The position numbers and the translations under genes are program-made. Positions 27,660-39,838 of a stretch of 64,000 nt of DNA are shown here, piece by piece (within the stretch, counting starts at the first letter, position 1; every line of letters starts with the position of its first letter). The stretch covers positions 1 to 64,000 of the forward strand of contig JAAFIF010000038.1 of the NCBI GenBank assembly GCA_013298625.1, written 5' to 3'. Source of the DNA: Myxococcales bacterium (GTDB lineage: Bacteria > Myxococcota_A > Polyangia > Polyangiales > Ga0077539). The notes beneath the pieces are model-generated. The model made no database searches and had not been told where the DNA came from. It saw only the letters and a list, made by a program, of their open reading frames with translations.

Positions 27660-27704
27660 GGCTTCGCCCAACGCTTACCACACAACTCCCCGCTGAGAAC
27701 CGCG

Positions 27705-30572
<2,868 letters not shown>

Positions 30573-30599
30573 TAGGATTTCCTCAGCGAATTTTCGAGT

Positions 30600-31580
30600 T
30601 CAGCCGCGGCGTGTGCGCGCCTCGACCATCTCGAATGCAAGCCGCATGGCCGAGAGCATCGCGCGAGCATCCGCGCGACCCGAGTAGGCGATGTCGTAGG
30701 CCGTTCCGTGATCGACGCTGGTGCGAATGATCGGGAGGCCCAGCGTGACGTTGACCGCGTCGCCGAAGTCCGCGAGCTTGGACGCGATCGTGGCCTGGTC
30801 GTGGTACATGGCGATCACTGCGTCATAGCGATCGAAGCCCCGCGCGTGACGAAACGCCGTCTCCGCTGGCACGGGCCCGCTGATCGTCGCGATGCCCGCG
30901 AGCACCGCCCGCGCGTCCTCGATGGCCGGCGCGATCACCGTGAGCTCTTCGTCGCCGAGCATCCCGGACTCGCCTGCGTGCGGGTTGAGCCCGCACACCG
31001 CCACGCGCGGCGCGTTGACGGCGAAATCCCTCCACAGCGCGCGCGCCGTGAGCACGATCGCCTTCACCACGCGGTCGCGCGTGATGTGCGCGTGCACCTC
31101 GCGCAGCGGCAAGTGCGTGGTCACCAGCGACGTGCGCAACGAGGGCCCGCAGAAGCACATCGCAAATGAATTCGTGTGCGTTTTTTCAGCGAGCCGCTCG
31201 GTGTGCCCCGTAAACGCGACGCCCGAGGACGCGACGGCGCTCTTCGAGACAGGCCCGGTGACGAGCGCGTCGGCCGAGCCCGCGAGCACCAGCTCGAGCG
31301 CGCGATCCACCGCCGCGAGCTGAGAGCGGCCCGCTTCGGGCGTCGGTCTCCCAGGGCGCCGCTGCGCTTCGGGCAGGTTCGACACAGCCTCGACGCTCAC
31401 GTTGCGCAGCTGCGACAGATCCACGCGACGGACCGCCGCTGCAGCCTCGATCGCCGCGCGGTCGCCGACGAGAACAAACCGGTCCGACGGACGCGAGCGC
31501 GCGAGCGCTTCGACCGCCACCGCTGAAATTTCTGGTCCGATCCCCGACGGGCACCCAACGCTCATGGCCAGTGTGGTCAT
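30600..31580 (-). CDS. pdxA: 4-hydroxythreonine-4-phosphate dehydrogenase
   Basis: The product has 326 residues, the normal length. It begins MTTLAMSVGCPSGIGPEI; most family members have DPAGIGPE here, so the Cys is unusual. The metal-binding His residues are in FTGHTERLAEKT, TTHLPLREVHAHI and AMYHDQ. The C-terminal GTAYDIAYSGRADARAM is typical. The enzyme acts in the DXP-independent route to pyridoxal phosphate. It follows the degenerate response-regulator gene by 14 bp and precedes uvrA. Confidence 0.96.
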   Translation of the reverse strand: MTTLAMSVGCPSGIGPEISAVAVEALARSRPSDRFVLVGDRAAIEAAAAVRRVDLSQLRNVSVEAVSNLPEAQRRPGRPTPEAGRSQLAAVDRALELVLAGSADALVTGPVSKSAVASSGVAFTGHTERLAEKTHTNSFAMCFCGPSLRTSLVTTHLPLREVHAHITRDRVVKAIVLTARALWRDFAVNAPRVAVCGLNPHAGESGMLGDEELTVIAPAIEDARAVLAGIATISGPVPAETAFRHARGFDRYDAVIAMYHDQATIASKLADFGDAVNVTLGLPIIRTSVDHGTAYDIAYSGRADARAMLSAMRLAFEMVEARTRRG

Positions 31581-31594
31581 CGCGAGCGTGCACT

Positions 31595-32242
31595 CTACAC
31601 AGGATCGAGCCGATACCCCACGCCGCGAATGGTCTCGATGCGCACCGACGCGCCGAGCTTCTCTCGCAGCCGTCGGATGTGAACGTCGAGCGACCGGCCG
31701 CCGTCCCCGCCGCGCTGTCCCCACACGTTGGCGAGGATCTCCGCGCGTCGCACGACCCGGCCGTGGCCGCGCGCGAGAAACACGAGGAGGTCGAACTCGC
31801 GGTTCGCGAGGCTCAGCGCCGCGGCGCCCACGCGCGCTTCGTGCGCGTCGATGTCGAGGACCAGCGCGCCCAGCTTCACTCGCTCGGGCTGAGAAAACTC
31901 GCTCGAACGCCACTCGACCGCGCGCAGGCGCGCCACCAGCTCGTGGGCGTCGTACGGGACCAAAATGAAGTCATCGTGGCCCCAGCCGGGGTCGATCCGT
32001 GCGAGCTGCGACCGCTCGACCCCGAGCAACAGCGGAATCTTCGGAGCCGCGGCCCGAACCCGCCTCACGACGAACGCGCCCAGCTCTCCGTCGCCGCCCG
32101 CTTCGACGAACACGGCGTCGCTGCCCTCGACGATGTCGGTCGGCGCGCACACCGCCACGCGCTCGCGCACTGCGCAGCCGAGGTCGACGAGCGCCGATGC
32201 GGCGAGCGCTTCGCCAAGCGCCGAGACGACGGTCACTCGCAT
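31595..32242 (-). CDS. OmpR/PhoB-type regulator with a degenerate receiver domain
   Basis: The product has 215 residues. The N-terminal 115 fit a receiver fold, but the acidic pair is absent (RVTVVSALG), the phospho-Asp position is Glu47 (AVFVEAGG) and the conserved Lys before Pro is Val96 (ILVPYD). The C-terminal winged helix is intact: LSLANREFDLLVFLARGHG, VRRAEILANVWG, SLDVHIRRLREKLG and IRGVGYRLDPV. Phosphorylation is therefore unlikely, and the Glu may mimic it. No sensor kinase is nearby. The gene is first in an apparent operon with pdxA and uvrA and divergent from the GAF gene (111-bp gap). Confidence 0.88.
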   Translation of the reverse strand: MRVTVVSALGEALAASALVDLGCAVRERVAVCAPTDIVEGSDAVFVEAGGDGELGAFVVRRVRAAAPKIPLLLGVERSQLARIDPGWGHDDFILVPYDAHELVARLRAVEWRSSEFSQPERVKLGALVLDIDAHEARVGAAALSLANREFDLLVFLARGHGRVVRRAEILANVWGQRGGDGGRSLDVHIRRLREKLGASVRIETIRGVGYRLDPV

Positions 32243-32353
32243 GAAGTGTTGCGCGAACCTACCACTGACTTCAGCGACTGCGAGCCACTCTGCGCGCGAA
32301 GCCTCTGCGATGGCTTGACCCGAGCGCGACCGCAGTGATACCCGCAGAAAACG

Positions 32354-34453
32354 ATGCGTTGGGCCGTCGAACTCCCTGCAGCGTCCGGAGGCACTGGCCC
32401 GACAGTGACCGTCGACGCCGAGTCGTGGAAGAGCGCTCTCACCGAAGCCCGTGGAGGCCGCGGACTGACGAAGTTTCGCGTCGACTTCGACGAAGACGGC
32501 GCGGTGAGGGTGCACGACCTGGTCACCAACGAGCGCTTCTCGCTCAGCCCGTCGAGCAACGCGCTCGCGGGGGCCCCGAGCGCGGCGCCGATCGCCAGCG
32601 CCCCAGTTCAGGCCGCGCCCGTGACCGTCGCTCCAGTGACCGCAGCGCCCGTAGCGCCCGTGGCCGCGCAAGCGCCCGTAGCCGCGCCCATGCCCGTAGC
32701 CGCGCCCGTGGCCGCGCCAGCGCCATCCGTCGTGCCCCCGCCGAAGAGTTCGGTGGTCCCGCCACCAGGGCCGACGGGCCGTCCGTCGACCGCTGGACTG
32801 CAAGCGGTCGTCCCGCCGCCGCCGGCGGCCACGATCGTTCCGCAGCGGCCGTCGAGCGCGACGATGGCTGCTGTCAGCGTCGGGCCCGTGCACACGCCTC
32901 CTCCGCCCAACACGAGCGCGGCGAGCGTCCCGGCACAACCAGCACAACCCACGCCACAACCCGCGCCACAACCCACGCCATCCATCGCGCCGGCAGCCGC
33001 GGTCACCGACGTCACCGTCCCGTCGCCAGGCTCGTTGTTCTTTGCGCGCGACCGCGAAGCCGCGGCGTCCAACGGACTCACGTACCGCGAGCGGCTCATC
33101 GCTGTGCCGCCCGAGACCAGCGTCGAGCTCGCGACGATGGTCGCGCGCGCAGTGTGGGCGCAGCTGCGTCAGGCCCTGATCGCGCAGCCGTCGGGCAAGT
33201 TCATCTCGATCGCAGTTTTTGATCACGTATTCAAGTCACGGCCCGAACGACCGCCCATCGTCGTTCTCGGCTGGAAGGACTGGCGCGGCGACGAGCCCGA
33301 GATCACCGTGTCTCGCCCCAGCGCGACCTCGATCGCGCCGCCGACGACGTCGATCCCGCCGAACTCGTTCGCGCCGCCCGCTCCGTCGCGCAGCGAAGCG
33401 CCCGCACAGCCCCAGCCGTCGATCGCCCCCGTGCAGCCCATCGCTGCACCCGCGCCGGCGCCCGAGCCAACGCCGTCCCCGCCCGTGGCCAGCGCGCCCT
33501 TGGCGGCCCCAGAGCCGCCGAACTCGGTGACCGTCGCTGCGCCGCCCAAGCACACCGTCGCGTTCTCCGCGATGCCCGAGGCCGTGGTCGCGCACCTCGC
33601 CGCCGCATCGACCACGGCAGCGCAGCCCGCACCGGTCGAGCCACCACCGCCCGCAGAGCAAGCGCCCGCGCTGCTCTCGCAAACGGTCGAGCCCCTCCCG
33701 CTGGTGGCGCCCACCGCTGCGGCGATTCCGCTCGTCAGCGCGCCGTCGGTCGCTCCGCCGGCAGCGCATGCCGTCACGTCGGTGGCCCCGCCCGCGCAGC
33801 CCCCCGTCGCTCAGCACTCGCCCTCGGTCGCGCCCCCCGCGCAGCCCGTGGCCGCGAGCTATCCGCCCCCCGCGAGCGCGAGCGTGCCCCCTCCCGCGCG
33901 TGCCAACGCAGGCCCCGCGGTGAAGAAGTCTCGTCACCGCGGCGACGACCTGCTCAGCGAGGCGTTCGACGCGCTCAGCGACATGGCGTTTCTCTCGGAC
34001 TCGACGCAGGCCACGGACTTCGCAGCCCAGGTCGCGAAGGACCTGCTGCACACGCCGTTCGTCGCGATCTCGATCTACGACATCGACAAGCACGAGATCG
34101 CCGTCGAGTGCTGCGACCTCGCGCCGCAGGCGAAGGGCCGACGCGCTCGCGTCGCAAAGGGAGAGATGCGCTCGGACGTGATGCTGCGCGGATTGCCCGT
34201 GGTGACCAAGACGTGGGAGCCCGACGCGCTCATCGCAGAAGCGCCCCTCGGCCCCGCGCTCTTCGCGGCGATCTCCCTCGATCGCCGGCTGTTCGGCGTG
34301 CTCGAAGTGCACCGAGAGGTGGGCGAGCACGGGTTCGAGCACGACGAAGAGGGAGCGGCGTCGTACATCGCGAGCCAGCTCGCGCAGTTTCTGGCGGACC
34401 ACTCGAAGCGCGTGGGCTTTCAAGAAGAGAAGTCCGACGCCAAGCGTCGCTAG
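32354..34453 (+). CDS. GAF-domain protein with long Pro/Ala-rich regions
   Basis: The product has 699 residues. The first 70 form a small domain (WAVELPAASGGTGPTVTVDA, FRVDFDEDGAVRVHDLV). Two low-complexity Pro/Ala/Val regions (about 75-220 and 330-535) flank a compact helical domain at about 225-315 (FFARDREAAASNGLTYRERL). The C-terminus (about 545-690) is a GAF-like domain (DDLLSEAFDALSDMAFLSDS, FVAISIYDIDKHEIAVECC, LFGVLEVHREV). A cytoplasmic sensory or scaffold protein is likely; no output domain is visible. The repeated PVAAP units may overstate codon-level similarity to other genes. Confidence 0.82.
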   Translation: MRWAVELPAASGGTGPTVTVDAESWKSALTEARGGRGLTKFRVDFDEDGAVRVHDLVTNERFSLSPSSNALAGAPSAAPIASAPVQAAPVTVAPVTAAPVAPVAAQAPVAAPMPVAAPVAAPAPSVVPPPKSSVVPPPGPTGRPSTAGLQAVVPPPPAATIVPQRPSSATMAAVSVGPVHTPPPPNTSAASVPAQPAQPTPQPAPQPTPSIAPAAAVTDVTVPSPGSLFFARDREAAASNGLTYRERLIAVPPETSVELATMVARAVWAQLRQALIAQPSGKFISIAVFDHVFKSRPERPPIVVLGWKDWRGDEPEITVSRPSATSIAPPTTSIPPNSFAPPAPSRSEAPAQPQPSIAPVQPIAAPAPAPEPTPSPPVASAPLAAPEPPNSVTVAAPPKHTVAFSAMPEAVVAHLAAASTTAAQPAPVEPPPPAEQAPALLSQTVEPLPLVAPTAAAIPLVSAPSVAPPAAHAVTSVAPPAQPPVAQHSPSVAPPAQPVAASYPPPASASVPPPARANAGPAVKKSRHRGDDLLSEAFDALSDMAFLSDSTQATDFAAQVAKDLLHTPFVAISIYDIDKHEIAVECCDLAPQAKGRRARVAKGEMRSDVMLRGLPVVTKTWEPDALIAEAPLGPALFAAISLDRRLFGVLEVHREVGEHGFEHDEEGAASYIASQLAQFLADHSKRVGFQEEKSDAKRR

Positions 34454-34471
34454 CCGCGGCGATTGCGCGGC

Positions 34472-35491
34472 TCAGCGCGGCGCGGCTGCGGCAGGAGCGG
34501 CCTGCGCTGGGGCAGGCGCGGCCCCGGCCATCTCGAGCTCGTCGTTGATCCACTCGCGGAGCTGCGAGCGGTCGAGCTGCAGCGCCGTCGGCCAGCTGCG
34601 GCCGTTGATGTAGACCGCCGGCGTTCCATTGATCTGCAAGCGCTCGCCCTCGCGGCGGTTCGCGGCGACCGAGCTCTCGGTGTCGGGCGACGCCAGATCC
34701 GCACGAAAACGGGCGAGGTCCAAGCCCGCGCGCGTCGCGTATTGCTCGAGGTTGGCCGTCTCGAGCGCGCTCTGATTGGCGAACAGAATGTCGTGGTACT
34801 CCCAGAACTTTCCCTGTCGTCCGGCGGCCACGGCCGCGCGCGACGCGGGCATCGCATGCGTGTGCCCCGACAGCGGAAAGTGCATGTGAACGACCTTCAA
34901 GCGATCACCGAACTCGCGCTCGATGTCGCGCAGCACCGGCGCGACCGCGGCGCAGTGCGGGCACTCGTAGTCGCTGAACTCGACCAGGGTCACAGCAGCG
35001 TTGGCGCCGCCACGGATGGGGGCGCCGTCGATGTTGATCCGCACCGCCGCGTCCCGCGAGAACCTCGCGCGAACGAGGTCGCCGAGCCGCTCGGAGTCGA
35101 AGCCGTCCTGCGCCCTGCGCGACAGAAAGCGCAGCGCCGGTCGGCACGTCGCGCACGTGCGGTCACGCGCGCAGACCGCGAGCGAGTGCGGGTCGCCGCA
35201 GGGAGAGAGCATGTCGTTCGCCACGTTCCACAACAGGTCGCGCTCGGCGCTGGCGAGGGCCGCGGTGTCGAAGCCGCCGATCTCCGTCACACGATCGGCG
35301 CTCGGCGCGTTGGGCGTCGGCGTGTTCGCCGTGTTGTTCGGCGTGGGGTTCGTCTGTCGCTGCGGGTCCTGCGTGAGGTTGGGCGGGTTGGACGTGGCGT
35401 TGCTGCGATTGCAGCTCGCCCCCATGCCCATTGCACCGAGCAACCCGACGACGGACATGGTCGCGACGAACGAGACACGAGCGCGCTTCAT
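34472..35491 (-). CDS. DsbA-like thioredoxin-fold lipoprotein
   Basis: The product has 339 residues. The signal ends in MGMGASC, a probable lipidation site, followed by an Asn/Pro/Thr-rich linker. Residues about 65-135 hold a Cys-containing segment (CGDPHSLAVCARDRTCATC). The thioredoxin domain follows with VEFSDYECPHC, whose CPHC is the DsbA-type active site, and the cis-Pro loop INGTPAVYING. It probably makes or isomerises disulfides in the periplasm, which suits the Cys-rich exported proteins in this window. The C-terminus is Ala/Pro-rich. It converges on the GAF gene with an 18-bp gap. Confidence 0.93.
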   Translation of the reverse strand: MKRARVSFVATMSVVGLLGAMGMGASCNRSNATSNPPNLTQDPQRQTNPTPNNTANTPTPNAPSADRVTEIGGFDTAALASAERDLLWNVANDMLSPCGDPHSLAVCARDRTCATCRPALRFLSRRAQDGFDSERLGDLVRARFSRDAAVRINIDGAPIRGGANAAVTLVEFSDYECPHCAAVAPVLRDIEREFGDRLKVVHMHFPLSGHTHAMPASRAAVAAGRQGKFWEYHDILFANQSALETANLEQYATRAGLDLARFRADLASPDTESSVAANRREGERLQINGTPAVYINGRSWPTALQLDRSQLREWINDELEMAGAAPAPAQAAPAAAAPR

Positions 35492-35567
35492 GGCCGAGCG
35501 GTTAGCGTGCAGGTCGAGAGCGTGTCAAGCAGCCGCCGCCGCAGACCGCAGGATGACTGCGCACCGC

Positions 35568-36386
35568 TCAGCGATCATCCGAGGCGCCTGCGGCGATCCA
35601 GTCGCTGACCTGTTGCACGAGCGTCGGGTCGAGCGGCGCAGCGCCGCGGGGCATTCGCGCCCCTCGCATGGGGCCGTCGCCGATCAGCTTGTAGACGAGA
35701 AAGCTCTCGCCCGGCGCGCCCGGCTCGATCAACGCGAGGCCTCCCCAGTAGAATTGGCCGCCGACGCTCGACGCGCTCCACTCGCGCGAAGGGCGTCCGA
35801 CCGTCGTGCGCAGCATCGCATCGGCAGAGGACAAATCGAGCCCCATGACGGGCTCGGCGCCGCCGTGACAGCTCGCTGAGCCGCATGCTGCGGCGAGCGC
35901 GGGCGCGACGTCGCGACGAAGGCTCACCGCGCGCTGAGCAGCCGCGGGGCGATCGGTGAAGCGAACGCGCAGCGTGGCGAGGGCGGTAGCGGTCGCGCCG
36001 TCCCACGAGGAGATTCCCGCGCGAAGAACGAGCAAGTACTCGACGTCTCTGCGGACGTCATCGGGGTCGAGCTCGACGCGAACAGCGCGCTGCGCGGGAT
36101 CGTAGCGGAGCCTCGGCGTCAGCGAGACCTCACCGCTCTGGAGCGTGACGGTCCCGCGGTTGATCGAGCGCGGCCACAACGCCCGGTCGAACCACAGCCA
36201 GATCGGCGCGCGCAGCGGGTGCTCGGCATAGCCGCGCGCGTCGGGATCGACCGAGGTCGCGACGAGTCGTGGCGGCGCAGCAACGTTGGGAGGCGCGAGG
36301 TCGCACCGAAGAAGACCAGCACACAACGCGAGCAAAACAGCTCGCGAGCGTGTTGTCCCGAACGACCCGAATCGCGAAGACGTCAT
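35568..36386 (-). CDS. Lipoprotein with Ig-like domain and haem-like CX4CH motif
   Basis: The product has 272 residues from ATG 36386 (GTG 36389 is possible). A signal segment AVLLALCAGLLRC ends in a Cys, although Arg before it is unusual for a lipobox. Residues about 35-140 resemble a bacterial Ig-like domain (PIWLWFDRALWPRSINRGT). The C-terminal part has VAPALAAACGSASCHGG, a CX4CH pair, then MRGARMPRGAAPLDPTLV, where RMP recalls the Met-containing loop of c-type cytochromes. Similar SCHGG proteins are common in myxobacteria. Haem attachment is plausible but not certain. Confidence 0.75.
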   Translation of the reverse strand: MTSSRFGSFGTTRSRAVLLALCAGLLRCDLAPPNVAAPPRLVATSVDPDARGYAEHPLRAPIWLWFDRALWPRSINRGTVTLQSGEVSLTPRLRYDPAQRAVRVELDPDDVRRDVEYLLVLRAGISSWDGATATALATLRVRFTDRPAAAQRAVSLRRDVAPALAAACGSASCHGGAEPVMGLDLSSADAMLRTTVGRPSREWSASSVGGQFYWGGLALIEPGAPGESFLVYKLIGDGPMRGARMPRGAAPLDPTLVQQVSDWIAAGASDDR

Positions 36387-36515
36387 CACGCAAGAACGCG
36401 AGTGTTCGATGGTGAACACCCCCGCGCTACCGTCGCAAAGACCTTCGGTCGGTGTGATGAAGCAGCGGACGAGGGCGCGATGGTCGGGCGCGATGATCGA
36501 ACGGGCGGCCGCGCT

Positions 36516-36770
36516 TCAGGACTCCGAGTACATGTTGAGGTGCTCCTTGAGCACCGAGTCGTTGATTCCCTTGGGGAGTGTCGTCTTCAGCGTGTCCGCG
36601 AGGGTGTCGAGCATGTCCGAGATGTCTCCATCTTGGTTGAGCTTCGCGAGCAGGACGCGAGCCTCGCGGCTGTCGTCTTTGCGCAGAAACTCTCGGACAT
36701 GTTCGAGGTCGACGGTGCCCTGAAAATCGACGAAGAGGTTGTCCAACAGGTACCGAACCAGCTCTTTCAC
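36516..36770 (-). CDS. Small acidic protein of unknown function
   Basis: The product has 84 residues, mostly helical (MKELVRYLLDNLFVDFQGTV, then EFLRKDDSREARVLLAKLNQ). It starts with GTG and has a strong ribosome-binding site, AAGGAG, six bases upstream, which makes it a convincing gene despite its size. No signal or membrane segment is visible. It lies 119 bp downstream of the beta-propeller lipoprotein gene on the same strand. Confidence 0.7.
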   Translation of the reverse strand: MKELVRYLLDNLFVDFQGTVDLEHVREFLRKDDSREARVLLAKLNQDGDISDMLDTLADTLKTTLPKGINDSVLKEHLNMYSES

Positions 36771-36776
36771 GGGGCA

Positions 36777-36782
36777 CTCCTT
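36777..36782 (-). promoter_or_regulatory. Ribosome-binding site of the small acidic protein
   Basis: AAGGAG on the minus strand, six bases before the GTG at 36770. It is among the best Shine-Dalgarno matches in the window and decides that start. Confidence 0.75.
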
Positions 36783-36889
36783 CGTGCGCAGATAGGCTTA
36801 GGGTGCCCTCTGCACCGGAGCCTGCGGTCTTACCGCTGACACCGGAGCGGGGGCAACGTGGATTCGAGATTCGAACGCGCGAATCGCGA

Positions 36890-39838
36890 TTATTGCTCCC
36901 ACCAGGGGCGAGTTGTGCCCGGCGCGGTGGGAGGTGTTCCTGGAGGGGTGGGAGGACCGGCTGGAGGTGTTCCAGGCGGGGTTGGCGGTCCGCTGGGCGG
37001 GCCCGGCGGCCGGTTGTTGTTCGAGCCCGTGCCGGGCTGCGTCGGCGGCGTGCCTGCACCCGGAACGCTCGGCGGTCCGTTGCTTCCAGGCGGGGTCGGC
37101 GGCCCACCGCTCCCTGGCACGACGGGAGGTCCGCCGCTGCCCGAACCTGGCACGACGGGAGGTCCACCAGTTCCGCCCAGCTGCGGAGGTCCGCCGGTTC
37201 CGCCCAACTGCGGAGGTCCGCCGGTGTTGGTGTTGACGGTGCTGGAGCTCCCGGTGTTGGCCGTGTTGTTCGTCGCCGGCGCTTGCACCGGCGCTTCGAC
37301 GAGCCGTCCCGAGCTGTCGAGCGACGGGCTCGAGACCAAGAACCACGGCACGAGCACGCCCGTTCCGCGCGGCGTACCGAAGCCCGGCGTGACCGTCCCG
37401 CGAGAGTTGGCGCGCACCGTCGAGATGCGCTGCACGAATTGCCGCGTCGAGATCGACCGCGCGAAGCCCGGAAACTTCAGCGGCCGCACGATCGCCTCCA
37501 TGCATCGCTGCATCTCGGGATCTTGCGGCGAATACGCCGTCGTTCGAACGCCGGACTCGAACGCTTCGAGGTTGTTGATCTGCCGCTCGACCCACTCTTG
37601 CTGCGTGGTCATCGCGGCGATGCGCTGGTCAGCCGTGGCGTTGGCCGGCAGTCGCGCCGCTGGCGGCGTGCTCTCGAACAGCTCGGGGTTCGGCTCGGAG
37701 CGCACCGTCACCGTGATGCGAATCTCGTTGAGGTCGGGGCGGCGCGTGAGCACGCCCTGCGCGCACTGGCGCAGGTCGTCGAGGTGGTTGTTCCACTCGT
37801 CGTCGAACTGCTCTTGCGACAGCGTGGCGGGGAAGCGCTGCACCGCCGAGCGAAGCGCGTTGACGCGGCCTTGCAGCTGCTCGCGCGCCTGCGCAATGCG
37901 CTGATCGTCCGACCGTCCCTGGGTCCCGCGCGCTTCTTCGTCGAACGCGCGCGCGACGGCGTCACGGATCTCGCGGTGCGCGGACTGGTCGCCGCGCAGC
38001 TGCGTGAGCCACTGGCGCGCCGCGGCGTCGCCGAGCTTGAAGATCCCGCTCACCGCAGCCTGAAGCGGCGCCGCGCGCTCGCCTGCGAACGCCGAGTCCG
38101 CCCGGTAGCGCTGCACAAACGCCTGCAGCTGCGGGACAGCGTTGGCGTCCTCGAGCTCGACGATCGCGTCGACGATCGCCGGCACCCACGCGACGGGCGT
38201 CTCGTGGTCGAACAAGTGCTGAAGCAACAGCGGAACAGCCTCGCGCGCGCCCATCGACGCGAGCGTCGGCGCGATCACGTCGAGCGGCGGCGCCTGACGG
38301 TTCTCGAGGTAGTTGAAGTGATCCTCCTCGCCGTCGATCGCCTCGAGCAAGAAGCGCTCGCCGGTCTCGCGGTTGCGAAGCGCCTGCGCGATCTCGGTGC
38401 GAAGCGTCGAGGGGATGGCGCGGGCGCGGTAGAGCTCGAGCAGGTCGCCGGTGACCTCGGGCGCCTGATCGCGCGTCAACAGCCGCACGAGAAACGCGCG
38501 GATCGGAACGAGCCGATTGTCCGGGTCACGGATGAGCGAGACGAGCTGCTCGCGCGGGTTGCCCTCGGGCGCAGGCGCGGCGCCGGACGACGGCGTTCGA
38601 AAGCCCGCGAGGTCGTGCGCGATCGCGCCGATGTTGGCGCCGAGGTCGGACTGGCCCTGCACCGCGCCGGTGCGCGGGTCGAGCGCGCGGAGACGACCGT
38701 TGCCCGACACGATCACGACCGAGGTGGGCGTGACGGCGACGGACTCGATGTCGTACTGGCTCATCGCGGCCTGCGCGCGACGCGCGGCTTCGAGCGCGCT
38801 CTCGCTCTGCCCAGCGCGCACTTCGCTCTCGTCCGGGCCGATCGAGCGCGCCCAGCGGACGGCGCCGGTCTGCGCGTCGAACGCGAGCACGAAGCGGTAG
38901 TACACGAGAAAGATCGTGTCGTGCGCGACCGCGATCGCGTCGCCCTGCGCAGCGCGCGGAAGAAACGCGAACCGAATCTTGTCACGCGCCGTCCTCGCGC
39001 CGGTCGTCCCCGCAAACGCGTCGCGAAACAGCGGAGGATCGCCGGGGACACCCTCGATGGGGTTCGCCAGAAACGCGCTCTCGGCGCGGGTGCCCGAGGC
39101 GCTGCGCGGCGTCCATCGGTACGCTCCGCGAGAGCCGTAGTACACGCCTTGCGGCGCGCTGAACACCCAGCCGAGCACGTCGTCCGTCGCGCGGACGCGG
39201 GCTTGCTCGACACCAGTATTCAAGTCCAGCACGGCGAGCGACTGGCGATCCCACGGCACGAACGCGCGCCCAGCGGCGACCGCGGGGCGGCCCAAGATGC
39301 CAACGACGGTGTGCGACCAGCGCTCTGCGCCGGACCCTGCGTCGAGCGCGACCACGCGGCCGACGCGCGCGCCGCCGTTGGCGCCGGACGAAGCCGAGAC
39401 GACGATGGAGTTTCCCTCGCGCGCCGCGCCCTGAAAGGGCATCGCGCGCAGGTCGAGGTCCCACTTGCGCTCGCCCGTGCGCAGGTCGAGCGCGACGACG
39501 CGCGCGCCGGTCGAGACCAGCACCACGTCGCCGAGGATCTCAGGCGCGCTCTGCGCGTCGAGCTCGCGTGTCCACAGCGCGCGCGACGAGTTGGCGTCGA
39601 TCGCGACGACCGCGCGGGGAGTGCCCTGCCGAACGGCGACGATGATCGGCTGCCCGAGCGCGTTGCGGGGCTCGTTGGCGTCCTGCGCCGGGAGCTGCGA
39701 GTAGATCTGGCTGATCGGCTCGCGTTGGTTGTCGGCGAAGCGCGAGGAGAACGCGTTCATCCGGCGGATCGCGGGCATGCAGCCGGCGGTCGCGGTGAGG
39801 GCGAGGAGCAGTCCTCGAGAGAGCCAGTGGCTGTTCAT
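36890..39838 (-). CDS. Large PQQ-type beta-propeller lipoprotein with Gly/Pro-rich C-terminal tail
   Basis: The product has 982 residues. The signal ends LLLALTATAGC, a lipidation site. Residues about 60-430 contain repeated PQQ-like blades (RAVVAIDANSSRALWTREL, VVALDAGSGAERWSHTV, VLAFDAQTGAVRWARSI). A helical, HEAT-like part follows (about 440-640), then a conserved region with paired Cys (LRQCAQGVLTRRP, MQRCMEAIVRPLKFPGF) that resembles AgmX-type ends. The last 110 residues are Gly-Gly-Pro-Pro repeats. It probably works in the outer envelope as a scaffold, like BamB-type propellers, but no function is known. The ATG at 39838 shares a base with the stop of the HEAT gene (TGATG). Confidence 0.88.
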   Translation of the reverse strand: MNSHWLSRGLLLALTATAGCMPAIRRMNAFSSRFADNQREPISQIYSQLPAQDANEPRNALGQPIIVAVRQGTPRAVVAIDANSSRALWTRELDAQSAPEILGDVVLVSTGARVVALDLRTGERKWDLDLRAMPFQGAAREGNSIVVSASSGANGGARVGRVVALDAGSGAERWSHTVVGILGRPAVAAGRAFVPWDRQSLAVLDLNTGVEQARVRATDDVLGWVFSAPQGVYYGSRGAYRWTPRSASGTRAESAFLANPIEGVPGDPPLFRDAFAGTTGARTARDKIRFAFLPRAAQGDAIAVAHDTIFLVYYRFVLAFDAQTGAVRWARSIGPDESEVRAGQSESALEAARRAQAAMSQYDIESVAVTPTSVVIVSGNGRLRALDPRTGAVQGQSDLGANIGAIAHDLAGFRTPSSGAAPAPEGNPREQLVSLIRDPDNRLVPIRAFLVRLLTRDQAPEVTGDLLELYRARAIPSTLRTEIAQALRNRETGERFLLEAIDGEEDHFNYLENRQAPPLDVIAPTLASMGAREAVPLLLQHLFDHETPVAWVPAIVDAIVELEDANAVPQLQAFVQRYRADSAFAGERAAPLQAAVSGIFKLGDAAARQWLTQLRGDQSAHREIRDAVARAFDEEARGTQGRSDDQRIAQAREQLQGRVNALRSAVQRFPATLSQEQFDDEWNNHLDDLRQCAQGVLTRRPDLNEIRITVTVRSEPNPELFESTPPAARLPANATADQRIAAMTTQQEWVERQINNLEAFESGVRTTAYSPQDPEMQRCMEAIVRPLKFPGFARSISTRQFVQRISTVRANSRGTVTPGFGTPRGTGVLVPWFLVSSPSLDSSGRLVEAPVQAPATNNTANTGSSSTVNTNTGGPPQLGGTGGPPQLGGTGGPPVVPGSGSGGPPVVPGSGGPPTPPGSNGPPSVPGAGTPPTQPGTGSNNNRPPGPPSGPPTPPGTPPAGPPTPPGTPPTAPGTTRPWWEQ

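Noticed and set aside
32243..32353. TTGACC at 32315 as a promoter of the GAF gene
   Set aside because: No acceptable -10 element at 16-18 bp; only TACCCG or TGATAC lie nearby.
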